Both the position numbers and the translations under genes were made by a program. A DNA stretch of 64,000 nt. It comes from Chloroflexota bacterium. GTDB lineage: Bacteria; Chloroflexota; UBA11872. The notes beneath the pieces were generated by a model. The model was not told the origin of the DNA, did not search any database, and was given only the letters and a program-made list of their open reading frames with translations. This document shows, in pieces, positions 56,408-63,792 of the stretch (its first letter is position 1; each line of letters starts with the position of its first letter). Where the stretch lies: NCBI GenBank assembly GCA_028874175.1, contig JAPPLN010000017.1, positions 16,724 to 80,723 of the forward strand, written 5' to 3'.

Positions 56408-58159
56408 TCAGGATGCGCTGATGGTTGGCATGGTGACGGGGGCGTCGGGGGTGAGGGCGGCGAGGGCGGCGGTGCGGGCTTCGAGGACGGTCTGGACGAT
56501 CTGGTCGCGGGGGATGGACTGGCGGTCGGTGGCGGCGCGGGGTTTGAACTCGACGGCCGAGGCGGCCAGGGTGCGGCGGCTGACGGTGCAGCGGAAGGGG
56601 AGGCCGATGAGGTCGGCGTCGTTGAACTTGACGCCGGCGCTGTCACCGCGATCGTCCAGCAGGACGGAGAGGCCGGCCTCTTCCAGTTCCCCGGCCAGGC
56701 GCTCGGCGTCGGCGGCGACGTCGCCGGTCCCCAGCTGGACGATGTGGACGTCGTAAGGGGCCACGCTGACGGGCCAGATGATGCCGTCGGCGTCGTGATA
56801 GCGCTCCACCACCGAGGCGGCCAGGCGGCCGACACCGATGCCGTAGGAGCCCATGACGAAGGGGTGGCGGCGGCCGTCAGCGCCCAGGTACTGGGCGTCG
56901 AGCCTGTCGCTGTAGTAGGTGCCGAGCTTGAAGGTGTTGCCGATTTCGATGCCGGTCATGAGCTCCAGCGGTTCGTCGTGATCGACGCTGCGGTCGCCGG
57001 ATTGAACCTGGGCAATGTCGCCGCGCAGGTCGGCCTGAAAGTCTCGGGGGTAGTTGACGTTGACGAGGTGGAAGCCCGGCTCGTTGGCGCCCGCGACGAG
57101 GTTGGTTGCCGACTCGACGGAGTCGTCGACCACGACCGTGACGTTGGATAGACCGACGGGCGAGGCATAGCCGGCGACCAGGCCGGCGGCTTCGAGTTCC
57201 TGGTCGGCGGCGAGACGCAGGTCGGGGGCTTGCAGCAGGCTGCGGAGCTTGGCCTCGTTGACCTGCAGGTCGCCGCGGATGGCGACGAAGGCCAGGGCGT
57301 CGCCGGTCCAGTAGAAGACGGCCTTGAGGGTCTGGTGGGTCTCCACGCCCAGGTAGGCGGCGACGTCGTCAATGGTCTCCTGGCCGGGGGTGGCGACCTT
57401 TTCGATTGGTTGCGGTTCGCCGTGGTCGAAGACGGGCTTCTGGGCGGTGGCGATTTCAATGTTGGCGGCGTAGCGGCCGGAGGCGCTGACGACCAGGGTG
57501 TCCTCGCCGGCCTCGGTGAGGCAGTGGAACTCGTGGGCGCCGGAGCCCTGCATGGCGCCGGCGTCGGATTCGACGATGGCGGGCTCGATGCCGCAGCGGC
57601 GGAAGGCGCGCAGGTAGGCGTCCATAAAGTCCTGGTAGGTGGACTCCTGGCTCTCCAGATCGGTGTCGAAGCTGTAGGCGTCCTTCATGGTGAACTCGCG
57701 GACGCGCAGCAGGCCGCCGCGGGGGCGCGGTTCGTCGCGGAATTTGGTCTGAAAGTGGTAGATGCAGACGGGGAGCTGGCGGTAGGAGGAGGCGACCCAC
57801 TGGCCGAGCTCGGTGGCGACTTCCTCGTGCGTCATGGCCAAAACCATGTCGCGGCCCCAGCGGTCTTTGAGGCGGGCCATTTCCGATCCAACCGAGTGGA
57901 AACGGCCGGTGCGCTCCCAGAGGTCGGAGGGGTGGACGACGGGCATGAGGAGTTCCTGGCAGCCGATTCGATCCATCTCCTCGCGCACGACCTGCACAAC
58001 CCGACAGTGCACCCGCCAGCCCAGCGGCAACAGGCTGTAGATGCCCGCGCCCAGCGGCCGGATGTAGCCGGCGCGAAGGAGGAGGCGATGGGACACGATC
58101 GCCGCCTCGGCGGGATCGTCGCGAAGGGTGCGGGCGAAGAGGCGCGACATGCGTTGCAT
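56408..58159 (-). CDS. proS: prolyl-tRNA synthetase, bacterial type
   Basis: A 583-residue class II aminoacyl-tRNA synthetase. 'LLRAGYIRPLGAGIYSLLPL' is motif 1 region, 'QTKFRDEPRPRGGLLRVREF' motif 2, and 'PFVMGSYGIGVGRLAASVVE' motif 3. Between 2 and 3 lies the editing (INS/YbaK) domain ('YLGVETHQTLKAVFYWTGDA'), which clears Ala-tRNA(Pro). The anticodon-binding domain closes it. ATG 58159 or the ATG three codons in (58150, MSRLFARTLRDDP) is the start. No T-box leader was recognised upstream. Essential housekeeping gene. Confidence 0.95.
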   Translation of the reverse strand: MQRMSRLFARTLRDDPAEAAIVSHRLLLRAGYIRPLGAGIYSLLPLGWRVHCRVVQVVREEMDRIGCQELLMPVVHPSDLWERTGRFHSVGSEMARLKDRWGRDMVLAMTHEEVATELGQWVASSYRQLPVCIYHFQTKFRDEPRPRGGLLRVREFTMKDAYSFDTDLESQESTYQDFMDAYLRAFRRCGIEPAIVESDAGAMQGSGAHEFHCLTEAGEDTLVVSASGRYAANIEIATAQKPVFDHGEPQPIEKVATPGQETIDDVAAYLGVETHQTLKAVFYWTGDALAFVAIRGDLQVNEAKLRSLLQAPDLRLAADQELEAAGLVAGYASPVGLSNVTVVVDDSVESATNLVAGANEPGFHLVNVNYPRDFQADLRGDIAQVQSGDRSVDHDEPLELMTGIEIGNTFKLGTYYSDRLDAQYLGADGRRHPFVMGSYGIGVGRLAASVVERYHDADGIIWPVSVAPYDVHIVQLGTGDVAADAERLAGELEEAGLSVLLDDRGDSAGVKFNDADLIGLPFRCTVSRRTLAASAVEFKPRAATDRQSIPRDQIVQTVLEARTAALAALTPDAPVTMPTISAS

Positions 58160-58301
58160 GGGCGTGTGGGGCTAGGGACCAAGGTGTGAGTCGGCGCCAG
58201 TGTAGCCCTGTGGGGGAAGTGGCTGGGAAAGAGAATGAGGAGAAGAAGCAGGGGACGGGGATCGAGGTGGGAGCACACCGCCGGGCGGACGACGCTGCGG
58301 A

Positions 58302-58317
58302 TGTTTCACGTGAAACA
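58302..58317. other. parS site 4
   Basis: Perfect TGTTTCACGTGAAACA between the divergent proS and 58521 genes, about 28.5 kb right of the DnaA boxes, the outermost of the four sites. Confidence 0.93.
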
Positions 58318-58466
58318 TTCGGCGATTGTGGGTGGGGTTAGCCTGCCTGATCCGGGGGCGCTGTAAAGGCTTGGCAACCACCCGCCGAATGGAAAAAGCT
58401 GGTTGACGGTCTCCTGGACTGGCAGTAGCGTTTATCTACCACCCCTATCGCTTCGCCGGTAGGGTC

Positions 58467-58490
58467 GAGACCGTCCTTCGGGGCGGTCTC
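58467..58490 (+). terminator. UUCG-capped hairpin
   Basis: GAGACCGTCC-TTCG-GGGCGGTCTC forms a ten-base-pair stem with one T-G pair and a stable TTCG loop. It is followed by TGTCGTTGTGT, T-rich but not a clean tract. It could terminate a short transcript from the TTGACG promoter 64 bases upstream. Confidence 0.5.
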
Positions 58491-58520
58491 TGTCGTTGTG
58501 TAGGAATAGCGATCCGCCCT

Positions 58521-59189
58521 GTGGACAATTTATTCGGGAGCCGACCGGCGGCCGCGCCGCCTGATCTGGGGGCGCTGCGTCGGCCGTTGCCGGCGGGCGT
58601 CGAAATTGACTTGGCGTTCGCGTGGCCGCTCCTGGAGGGGTACAAGGACGCTCCGGGTACGCCCGAATCGGACTGCGCGTGGAGCGTGTTCGGGCACTAC
58701 CGGCTGGCGGCGGTGGCGGCGGCGCGGGCGGCCGAGGCCGATCCGGACACGGCGGAGTTCGACCTGCTGGCGGGGGCGGCCCTGCGGCATGTGGCTGACA
58801 GCGTCTGGCAGGCCGGCCGCTGGCTGGCCGAGGCCTTTGACCTGCGGCTGTCGCCGCGCGTGCGACCGGACCCGGGAGGTCGCGAACTGGTGGGCCGCCT
58901 GATGTTCCTGGATCCGGCGCTGGGGTCGGCGTTGCAGGAGCGGCGAATCTGGCTGGGCGATATCGCGGGGATCGGTCGGCGGGTGGCGCAGGGGCCGGTG
59001 ACGTTCCGGGAGGGGGGATCGGACCGGATTCCGGGACTAATTGGGCGCGTTCCGGTGGCCGAGGCGCTGAGCGGTCACCTGGAGGAATTGGACGGCTTTC
59101 TGCGGGCCGTAGTATCGGCCATTGAGCGCCACAGCGCCGCCGGCGGGCGGCCGCGCGAGGAGCCGGATGAAGCGTGGTTGAACGACTGA
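58521..59189 (+). CDS. hypothetical protein, mostly helical
   Basis: A 222-residue protein starting with GTG at 58521 (MDNLFGSRPAAAPPDLGAL). It is Ala/Leu/Arg-rich and predicted helical with no membrane helix: 'FGHYRLAAVAAARAAEADPD' and 'GAALRHVADSVWQAGRWLAE', then 'GRLMFLDPALGSALQERRIW'. I recognise no domain. Its last codons (REEPDEAWLND) are repeated in degenerate form at 59530. The start is not supported by a clear ribosome site; the composition and length support a real gene. Confidence 0.55.
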   Translation: MDNLFGSRPAAAPPDLGALRRPLPAGVEIDLAFAWPLLEGYKDAPGTPESDCAWSVFGHYRLAAVAAARAAEADPDTAEFDLLAGAALRHVADSVWQAGRWLAEAFDLRLSPRVRPDPGGRELVGRLMFLDPALGSALQERRIWLGDIAGIGRRVAQGPVTFREGGSDRIPGLIGRVPVAEALSGHLEELDGFLRAVVSAIERHSAAGGRPREEPDEAWLND

Positions 59190-59274
59190 GGGGAAGCCTG
59201 AGTCGTAAACGAGTGCGCGTCGGCTAGAGTCTGCGGGGCGGCGGACCGGCACGAAAACAAAGGGAGCCACTGGG

Positions 59275-59448
59275 ATGTCGCCCGAACTGATAGGGATTCT
59301 GAATATCGGTGTCGCGCTGGGCGTCATCCTGGGCAGCCTGATCATGGCGCTCCGGCGCGATGTGATCAGCCTGACGGAGCGCGTGGCCAGGATCGAGGGC
59401 GCGATCGAAGGCGTGCTCAACAGTCGGGACGGGCCGCCGCACACATAG
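59275..59448 (+). CDS. 57-aa membrane-anchored coiled-coil protein
   Basis: A short gene. It reads MSPELIGILNIGVALGVILG and 'SLIMALRRDVISLTERVARI', 'EGAIEGVLNSRDGPPHT' to TAG 59446-59448. One membrane helix (about residues 5-25) precedes a short coiled coil. ATG follows AGGGAG at about 8 bases. The layout MS-x-E-x-I-I-L-x-helix-coiled coil matches the broken gene at 13047, so these are one family of small membrane peptides. Confidence 0.65.
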   Translation: MSPELIGILNIGVALGVILGSLIMALRRDVISLTERVARIEGAIEGVLNSRDGPPHT

Positions 59449-59519
59449 GACCGGTCGTCGGCTGACGGATACGGACCGCCATCGTCTGTTGGCCAGCCCG
59501 CGCACTGCGCCCAATAGGC

Positions 59520-59565
59520 CGTCTGCGCGAGGAGCCCGACGAGGCCTGATTGAACGACTAAGGCC
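59520..59565 (+). repeat. degenerate duplicate of the 58521 gene's 3' end
   Basis: CTGCGCGAGGAGCCCGACGA and on reads R-E-E-P-D-E-A-stop-L-N-D-stop, against GCGCGAGGAGCCGGATGAAG / REEPDEAWLND-stop at the 58521 gene. About 30 of 40 bases match. It lies 340 bases downstream, with the 57-aa gene between, so it records a partial local duplication. Confidence 0.6.
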
Positions 59566-60222
59566 TCAGCCGCTCCGGGCGATGGTGTGGAGCCAGGGGG
59601 TTTGGTTGGGGGCGGGCCAGGTGTTTTGTTGGTGGATGGTGAAGTTGGCGGTGTGGAGGGCGGCGGTGAGGGCTTCTGGGGTGAGGTCGGTGAAGTGGCG
59701 GGGGAGGGAGCCTTGCCATGAGGTGGTGCGAACGCCGGCGCCCTGGCGGACGACGATGTAGAGCCAGCCGTTGTTGAGGACGCGGTGGAATTCGGTCAGC
59801 GCGTGGGGGATGGCCGAGGGCGGGAGGTGGCCGAGGGCGGCGAAGCACCAGAGGGCATCGAAGGCACCGGACGGGAAGGGCAGGCGGCGCAGGTCGCCCT
59901 GGCAGAGGTGGCCTTGATCGTCGAGCCGGCGGGCTTCGCGCAGCATGGCGCGGGCCAGGTCCAGGCCCACGACTTCGGCTCCGGCGAGCCGGAGCAGGGC
60001 GGCGTCGCGTCCGGGGCCGCAGCCAGCGTCGAGGATGCGCGGGCCGGCCCACGGCGACGGTGCGGCCAGACGCGTAAAACGTTCGGCTTCGTCCGCGGCG
60101 GCGTAGTCGTCGATGCGGCGAGCGTAGTCCAGGGCCATGCGCTCGTAGGTGGCGCGATGGGTGCGAACCCAGGTATCGGGATCGCTGGGAGGCCGCTCGA
60201 GCGGACCGGAGGCGTCGGTCAC
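59566..60222 (-). CDS. SAM-dependent class I methyltransferase
   Basis: A 218-residue enzyme beginning with GTG 60220-60222. 'GPRILDAGCGPGRDAALLRL' is SAM motif I, 'AGAEVVGLDLARAMLREARR' motif II, 'FPSGAFDALWCFAALGHLPP' motif III, then 'FHRVLNNGWLYIVVRQG'. GTG is chosen because upstream codons in this frame match no family and run into the divergent membrane protein gene. Substrate unknown. Confidence 0.82.
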   Translation of the reverse strand: MTDASGPLERPPSDPDTWVRTHRATYERMALDYARRIDDYAAADEAERFTRLAAPSPWAGPRILDAGCGPGRDAALLRLAGAEVVGLDLARAMLREARRLDDQGHLCQGDLRRLPFPSGAFDALWCFAALGHLPPSAIPHALTEFHRVLNNGWLYIVVRQGAGVRTTSWQGSLPRHFTDLTPEALTAALHTANFTIHQQNTWPAPNQTPWLHTIARSG

Positions 60223-60336
60223 GGCTCCGCGTCTCCGTAGAATCGGCCTGCCGCCCCTGGTACGGAGAACCGACCAATCCCCAGCCGTCCGCGACCGCCG
60301 CGCCCGCGCCGCGAGCGGGCGTCCGATCCGGATCCT

Positions 60337-61206
60337 TTGCAGCCGGAGGAGCCCGGACTCCGACGACCGCTCGACCCGGACGCTGGCGCTCGCTCGGAGC
60401 AAGCGTCGGAGCCTGCGCGCCCGGAACCCGCCGAGGCGGAGGCAGCCGCACCATTCGTTCCGGATCCGCGACCCAACGCCGGGCCGGACGAGGAGGCCGC
60501 CAGCGAGGACGCGGCTGAGGCGCCGCCATTGGTGATCCGGCGCAGCAGATCGGCCGACCTGGACGAGGATGGCGGTGCTGGCGCGCCTGCCGGTTCGGAG
60601 CCCGTGGATCCATACCGGCCGCTGACGTTGCAGGAAACGCTGGACCTGATGCAGGACCGCCTGCGGCGCCTTGAGGGCACGTGGCGCGGGGCCGGGCTGA
60701 CGATTCTGGCCGTTGCGGTGATGGGGGCGCTGACCTGGGGGCTGATCTCGGTGGCAGTGCCATGGTCGGGCGGGATCGTGGAATCGGTCCAGGCGGCGCT
60801 GACGCTGGACGTGGGCTGGCCAGCGATTCCGGCGCCCGACGATCCGCGCGTGGAGCGGTCGACCAGCCTGGTCGCGGCGGCGTGGGTTGGCGCGCCGCTG
60901 ATCCTGGGCGTGTTCTGGTTCGCGGCGGCCTATCACCTGGACCGCACCAGCCGGCGTGCGTTTCGCGCGGTGGACGAAGGCCTGGTCCGGCAGACGGCGG
61001 GGTACACGGTGATGGCCATCGGGGTGATCTTTCCGCTGATCATCCTGGGGCTGGTGGGATCGGCGTGGGGGGTGTTTGCCCTGATTACCTGGGCGGCGGC
61101 CGGCGAGGCCTGGGGCGCAGTGGGAGCTCTGATCGGCCTGCTGCTGGTCTTCGCTGGAGCGGTACGGGCGGCGAACGCGGTGCTGGACCGCCGGTACGGC
61201 GGCTGA
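60337..61206 (+). CDS. multi-pass membrane protein, unknown
   Basis: A 289-residue protein from TTG 60337. The first 95 residues are acidic and Pro/Ala-rich. 'LTLQETLDLMQDRLRRLEGT' is a short helix before four membrane segments ('LTILAVAVMGALTWGLISVA', 'VAAAWVGAPLILGVFWFAAA', 'YTVMAIGVIFPLIILGLVGS', 'VFALITWAAAGEAWGAVGAL'). No family recognised. The start is uncertain as no ribosome site precedes TTG. It lies upstream of the UbiA-type gene (17-base gap) and may be its operon partner. Confidence 0.55.
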   Translation: MQPEEPGLRRPLDPDAGARSEQASEPARPEPAEAEAAAPFVPDPRPNAGPDEEAASEDAAEAPPLVIRRSRSADLDEDGGAGAPAGSEPVDPYRPLTLQETLDLMQDRLRRLEGTWRGAGLTILAVAVMGALTWGLISVAVPWSGGIVESVQAALTLDVGWPAIPAPDDPRVERSTSLVAAAWVGAPLILGVFWFAAAYHLDRTSRRAFRAVDEGLVRQTAGYTVMAIGVIFPLIILGLVGSAWGVFALITWAAAGEAWGAVGALIGLLLVFAGAVRAANAVLDRRYGG

Positions 61207-61222
61207 AACGAACGATCAAGGC

Positions 61223-62140
61223 ATGACCTCGGCCATGCGCGCGCCCGAGCCAGCGCCTGGGCTGAGGGAACGGCTGATCGGGCTGGCGCTCAGCAGCCGG
61301 CCGCGGCAGTGGCCAAAGAACCTGCTGGTGCTGGCGGCGTTGTTGTTCTCGGGCGAGTACCACCGCAGTTCCAGCCTGATGGCGGCGGTGGCCGCGGCGG
61401 CGATCTTCACGCTCGCGACCGCGGGACTCTATCTGCTGAACGACGCGATCGACGCGCCCAGGGACCGCGAGCATCCGGTCAAGCGCCGCCGCCCGATCGC
61501 GACGGGGGTGGTGTCGCTTGGCCTGGCCGTGGGTGTTGGCATCGCTTTCTGCGCCGCGGCGCTGGCGCTCGCGACGGTGCTGGCGTGGCCGTTCGGGGCG
61601 GCGCTGGCGGTGTATCTGGGGCTACAGGTCGGCTATTCGCTGCTCCTTAAGCACCTGGTGATCCTGGACCTGCTGGCGATTGCGATTGGATTCGTAATTC
61701 GAGCGGTTGCCGGCGCCCTGGTGATCGAAGTGCCGGTTTCGCCCTGGCTCTATACGTGCACGTTTCTGCTGGCGCTGTTCCTAGCGGTGGGCAAGCGCTG
61801 GGCCGAGCTGGGCGGGGAAGCCCGCTCGTCGTCGGCACGTCCGGTGCTGGACCGGTATACGCCGGAGTTCCTACGCACGCTGGTGGTGATCACGGCGGCC
61901 GCGACGCCGCTGAGCTATGCCCTGTACACCTTCTCCGCGCCCAATCTGCCGGCGAACCACCTGATGATGATCACCATTCCCATCGTGCTATACGGGATCC
62001 TGCGCTACGTCTACCTCCTGCAGAACGACGGCTCGGGCGAAGAGCCCGAGCGCGTGCTGCTGGGCGACCCGGGAGTCCTGGCGTCGGTCGCCGCCTGGGT
62101 GGCGGTGAGTTGGGCGATCCTGCAGTTCGGTGGGGGGTAG
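61223..62140 (+). CDS. UbiA-family prenyltransferase, DPPR synthase-like
   Basis: A 305-residue membrane enzyme with about eight helices. 'ALSSRPRQWPKNLLVLAALL' and 'LYLLNDAIDAPRDREHPVKR' (NDxxD near residue 72, first Mg-PPi site), then 'VILDLLAIAIGFVIRAVAGA' (second site DxxxxGFxxR). This set matches decaprenyl-phosphate phosphoribosyltransferase, which starts decaprenyl-phospho-arabinose synthesis, more than menaquinone UbiA types. The later DprE1/E2 genes are not here, so the product is not confirmed. Likely cotranscribed with the 60337 gene. Confidence 0.82.
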   Translation: MTSAMRAPEPAPGLRERLIGLALSSRPRQWPKNLLVLAALLFSGEYHRSSSLMAAVAAAAIFTLATAGLYLLNDAIDAPRDREHPVKRRRPIATGVVSLGLAVGVGIAFCAAALALATVLAWPFGAALAVYLGLQVGYSLLLKHLVILDLLAIAIGFVIRAVAGALVIEVPVSPWLYTCTFLLALFLAVGKRWAELGGEARSSSARPVLDRYTPEFLRTLVVITAAATPLSYALYTFSAPNLPANHLMMITIPIVLYGILRYVYLLQNDGSGEEPERVLLGDPGVLASVAAWVAVSWAILQFGGG

Positions 62141-62199
62141 GACCGGGACCAGGGCGGCTGGGGGTCGAGAGGCCACGGCAGGCCTCGCATCACGGGTCC

Positions 62200-62415
62200 T
62201 TACGAGTCCAGTGTGGCCCCCAGAACAAGCCGGTCATTTTCCGGGTCGTCGACCAACTCAAAGTCCACCCAGCGGTCGTGGGTAATCATCAGGCGCAGGC
62301 GGTCGGGCTGGCGTTCGCAGCCCAGCGCTTCCTCCGGCGTGATGTCCATGCGCCGGCAGGCATCGGCGTAGAGATCACTCAGCGATACGCGTCGTCGGGA
62401 AGCCAAGTCGTCCAC
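62200..62415 (-). CDS. hypothetical protein, about 71 aa
   Basis: Product runs from a GTG at 62413-62415, which follows AAGGAG at short spacing, through 'DLASRRRVSLSDLYADACRR', 'MDITPEEALGCERQPDRLRL' and 'MITHDRWVDFELVDDPENDR' to the stop at 62200. The frame stays open to 62499 (TTG). A predicted helical-then-strand protein, possibly antitoxin-like; no family recognised. Confidence 0.45.
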   Translation of the reverse strand: MDDLASRRRVSLSDLYADACRRMDITPEEALGCERQPDRLRLMITHDRWVDFELVDDPENDRLVLGATLDS

Positions 62416-62624
62416 AGCTCCTTGTGGGGAAATACCGGCGCGTACAGCGCGGGATTCCCATTGTCCACCATCGGGGAGCGCCCTTGCGACGTGCCGCAAA
62501 CCGTTGACGCCCGGCGCGGCGCATCTCTAGACTCATCGGGTAGCGGCGCTGCGTGTCGTTTCCGCGTCGACCCGAGGATTAATCGCGAGGTCGCGCCGCC
62601 ACCCGAACCGAGGAGCAGCTAGCC

Positions 62625-63302
62625 GTGCCCGAACGTCAACGCCTGGCGGCGGAACCCCGCACCGTCCTGGGAAAGAAAGTGCGACGCCTGCGGCGGGAAG
62701 GCGTGATTCCGGCCAACCTGGTGCAGGCCGGGCACCCCTCGATTGCCATGCAAGTGTCGGAGCGGGAACTGGCGGACCTGGTGCGGGTCCAGGCGACCGG
62801 TCAGCTGGTTGACCTAGAGTCGCCGGCGGCCACCGAACCGGTGCTGATGGACTCGGTGGATATCGACACGCTGACCAACCGGCTGGTGCACGTGACGCTG
62901 CGCAAGGTCGATCTGACGAGACCGATTGACGTCATGGTGCGCGTCTCGCTGGAAGGGCACGCTCCCGCCAGCGATAACGCGGAACTCCTGGTCCTGCAGC
63001 ATTTGCAGGAGGTCGAGGTCTCCGCCCTGCCAGCCGAGATTCCCTCCAGCCTGATCGGGGACGTGTCCGGCCTGGTCGACATTGGCGACGAGGTTTGCGT
63101 CAGCGACTTGCGGTCCGCGGACGGGACCTACGAAGCGGTGGACGATCCGGACGCGATCGTGGTTCAGGTCACGGCGGCCCGCGCGGTCGAGGAGGAAGAG
63201 GACGACCTGGAGGAAGTGCTGCTGGAGGAAGGCGCCGAGGTGGACGCGGAGGCGCCGGAGGCAGCGGACGGAGCCAGCGAGCAGCCGGCTACCGGCGCCT
63301 GA
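62625..63302 (+). CDS. rplY: 50S ribosomal protein bL25 (Ctc form)
   Basis: A 225-residue protein. 'AEPRTVLGKKVRRLRREGVI' then 'PANLVQAGHPSIAMQVSERE' is the 5S rRNA-binding N-domain of bL25, and 'VTLRKVDLTRPIDVMVRVSL' starts the C-terminal beta domain (TL5/Ctc). The tail 'VEEEEDDLEEVLLEEGAEVD' is very acidic. GTG 62625 has AGGAG 9 bases before. It binds 5S rRNA in the large subunit. Longer than E. coli L25, normal for the Ctc type. The 3' end overlaps the convergent soxR-like gene by 14 bases. Confidence 0.9.
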   Translation: MPERQRLAAEPRTVLGKKVRRLRREGVIPANLVQAGHPSIAMQVSERELADLVRVQATGQLVDLESPAATEPVLMDSVDIDTLTNRLVHVTLRKVDLTRPIDVMVRVSLEGHAPASDNAELLVLQHLQEVEVSALPAEIPSSLIGDVSGLVDIGDEVCVSDLRSADGTYEAVDDPDAIVVQVTAARAVEEEEDDLEEVLLEEGAEVDAEAPEAADGASEQPATGA

Positions 63303-63777
63303 GCGAGGCAGGCTCCGAGCCAGGGTCCGGTTCTTCACCAAAGAGATATTGGGCGCCAGCACCGGCTTGGGCGGCCCGGTCGGCCGGATTGAAGAGCGCG
63401 CAGCTTTCGAGCGATAGACAGCCGCAGCCGATGCAGCCGGACAGCCGGTCGCGCAGCGCCTGGAGGTCCGCGATGCGCTGGTCCAGCGAGCCGCGCCAGG
63501 TCTGGGACAGCCGCTGCCAGTCGTGCCGGTCGGGGGTGCGCGCGTAAGGGAGTTCGTTCAGCGCAATCCGAATCTCCTCCAGGGTGAGGCCGAGGAGTTG
63601 GGCGGCGCGGATCACCGCAATGCGCCGAAGCGTTTCCCGAGCGTACCGACGCTGGCCGCCCGCCGTTCGCTCGGACGTGATCAACCCGAGGGACTCGTAG
63701 TAGCGGAGCGCGGATGTGCGGACGCCGCTGCGGGCGGCGGTTTGGCCGATGGTGAGTTTGTTCGGTAAGGCTGGCAT
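63289..63777 (-). CDS. soxR: redox-sensing MerR-family regulator SoxR
   Basis: A 162-residue regulator. 'KLTIGQTAARSGVRTSALRY' (then YESLGLI) is the MerR winged helix-turn-helix. 'SGCIGCGCLSLESCALFNPA' holds C115-x2-C118-x-C120-x5-C126, the [2Fe-2S] site unique to SoxR, which senses redox-cycling compounds. ATG 63775-63777 has AAGGAA 5 bases upstream. In E. coli, SoxR drives soxS; no soxS-like gene is here, as usual outside enteric bacteria, where it controls its own small regulon. A dispersed repeat lies directly upstream. Confidence 0.92.
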   Translation of the reverse strand: MPALPNKLTIGQTAARSGVRTSALRYYESLGLITSERTAGGQRRYARETLRRIAVIRAAQLLGLTLEEIRIALNELPYARTPDRHDWQRLSQTWRGSLDQRIADLQALRDRLSGCIGCGCLSLESCALFNPADRAAQAGAGAQYLFGEEPDPGSEPASLRRR

Positions 63778-63792
63778 TGAGCTTCCTTAAGC

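Larger units (their letters stand above)
58160..58520. other. intergenic region with parS and a structured stretch
   Basis: About 360 bases between the divergent proS and 58521 genes. It holds parS site 4, a TTGACG (58403) with a 17-base gap to TAGCGT as a possible promoter, and a strong UUCG-capped hairpin at 58467-58490. No protein-coding frame is convincing. A small RNA or leader is possible. Confidence 0.5.

Noticed and set aside
58160..58520. T-box leader for proS
   Set aside because: The T-box core sequence and specifier-antiterminator layout were not found.
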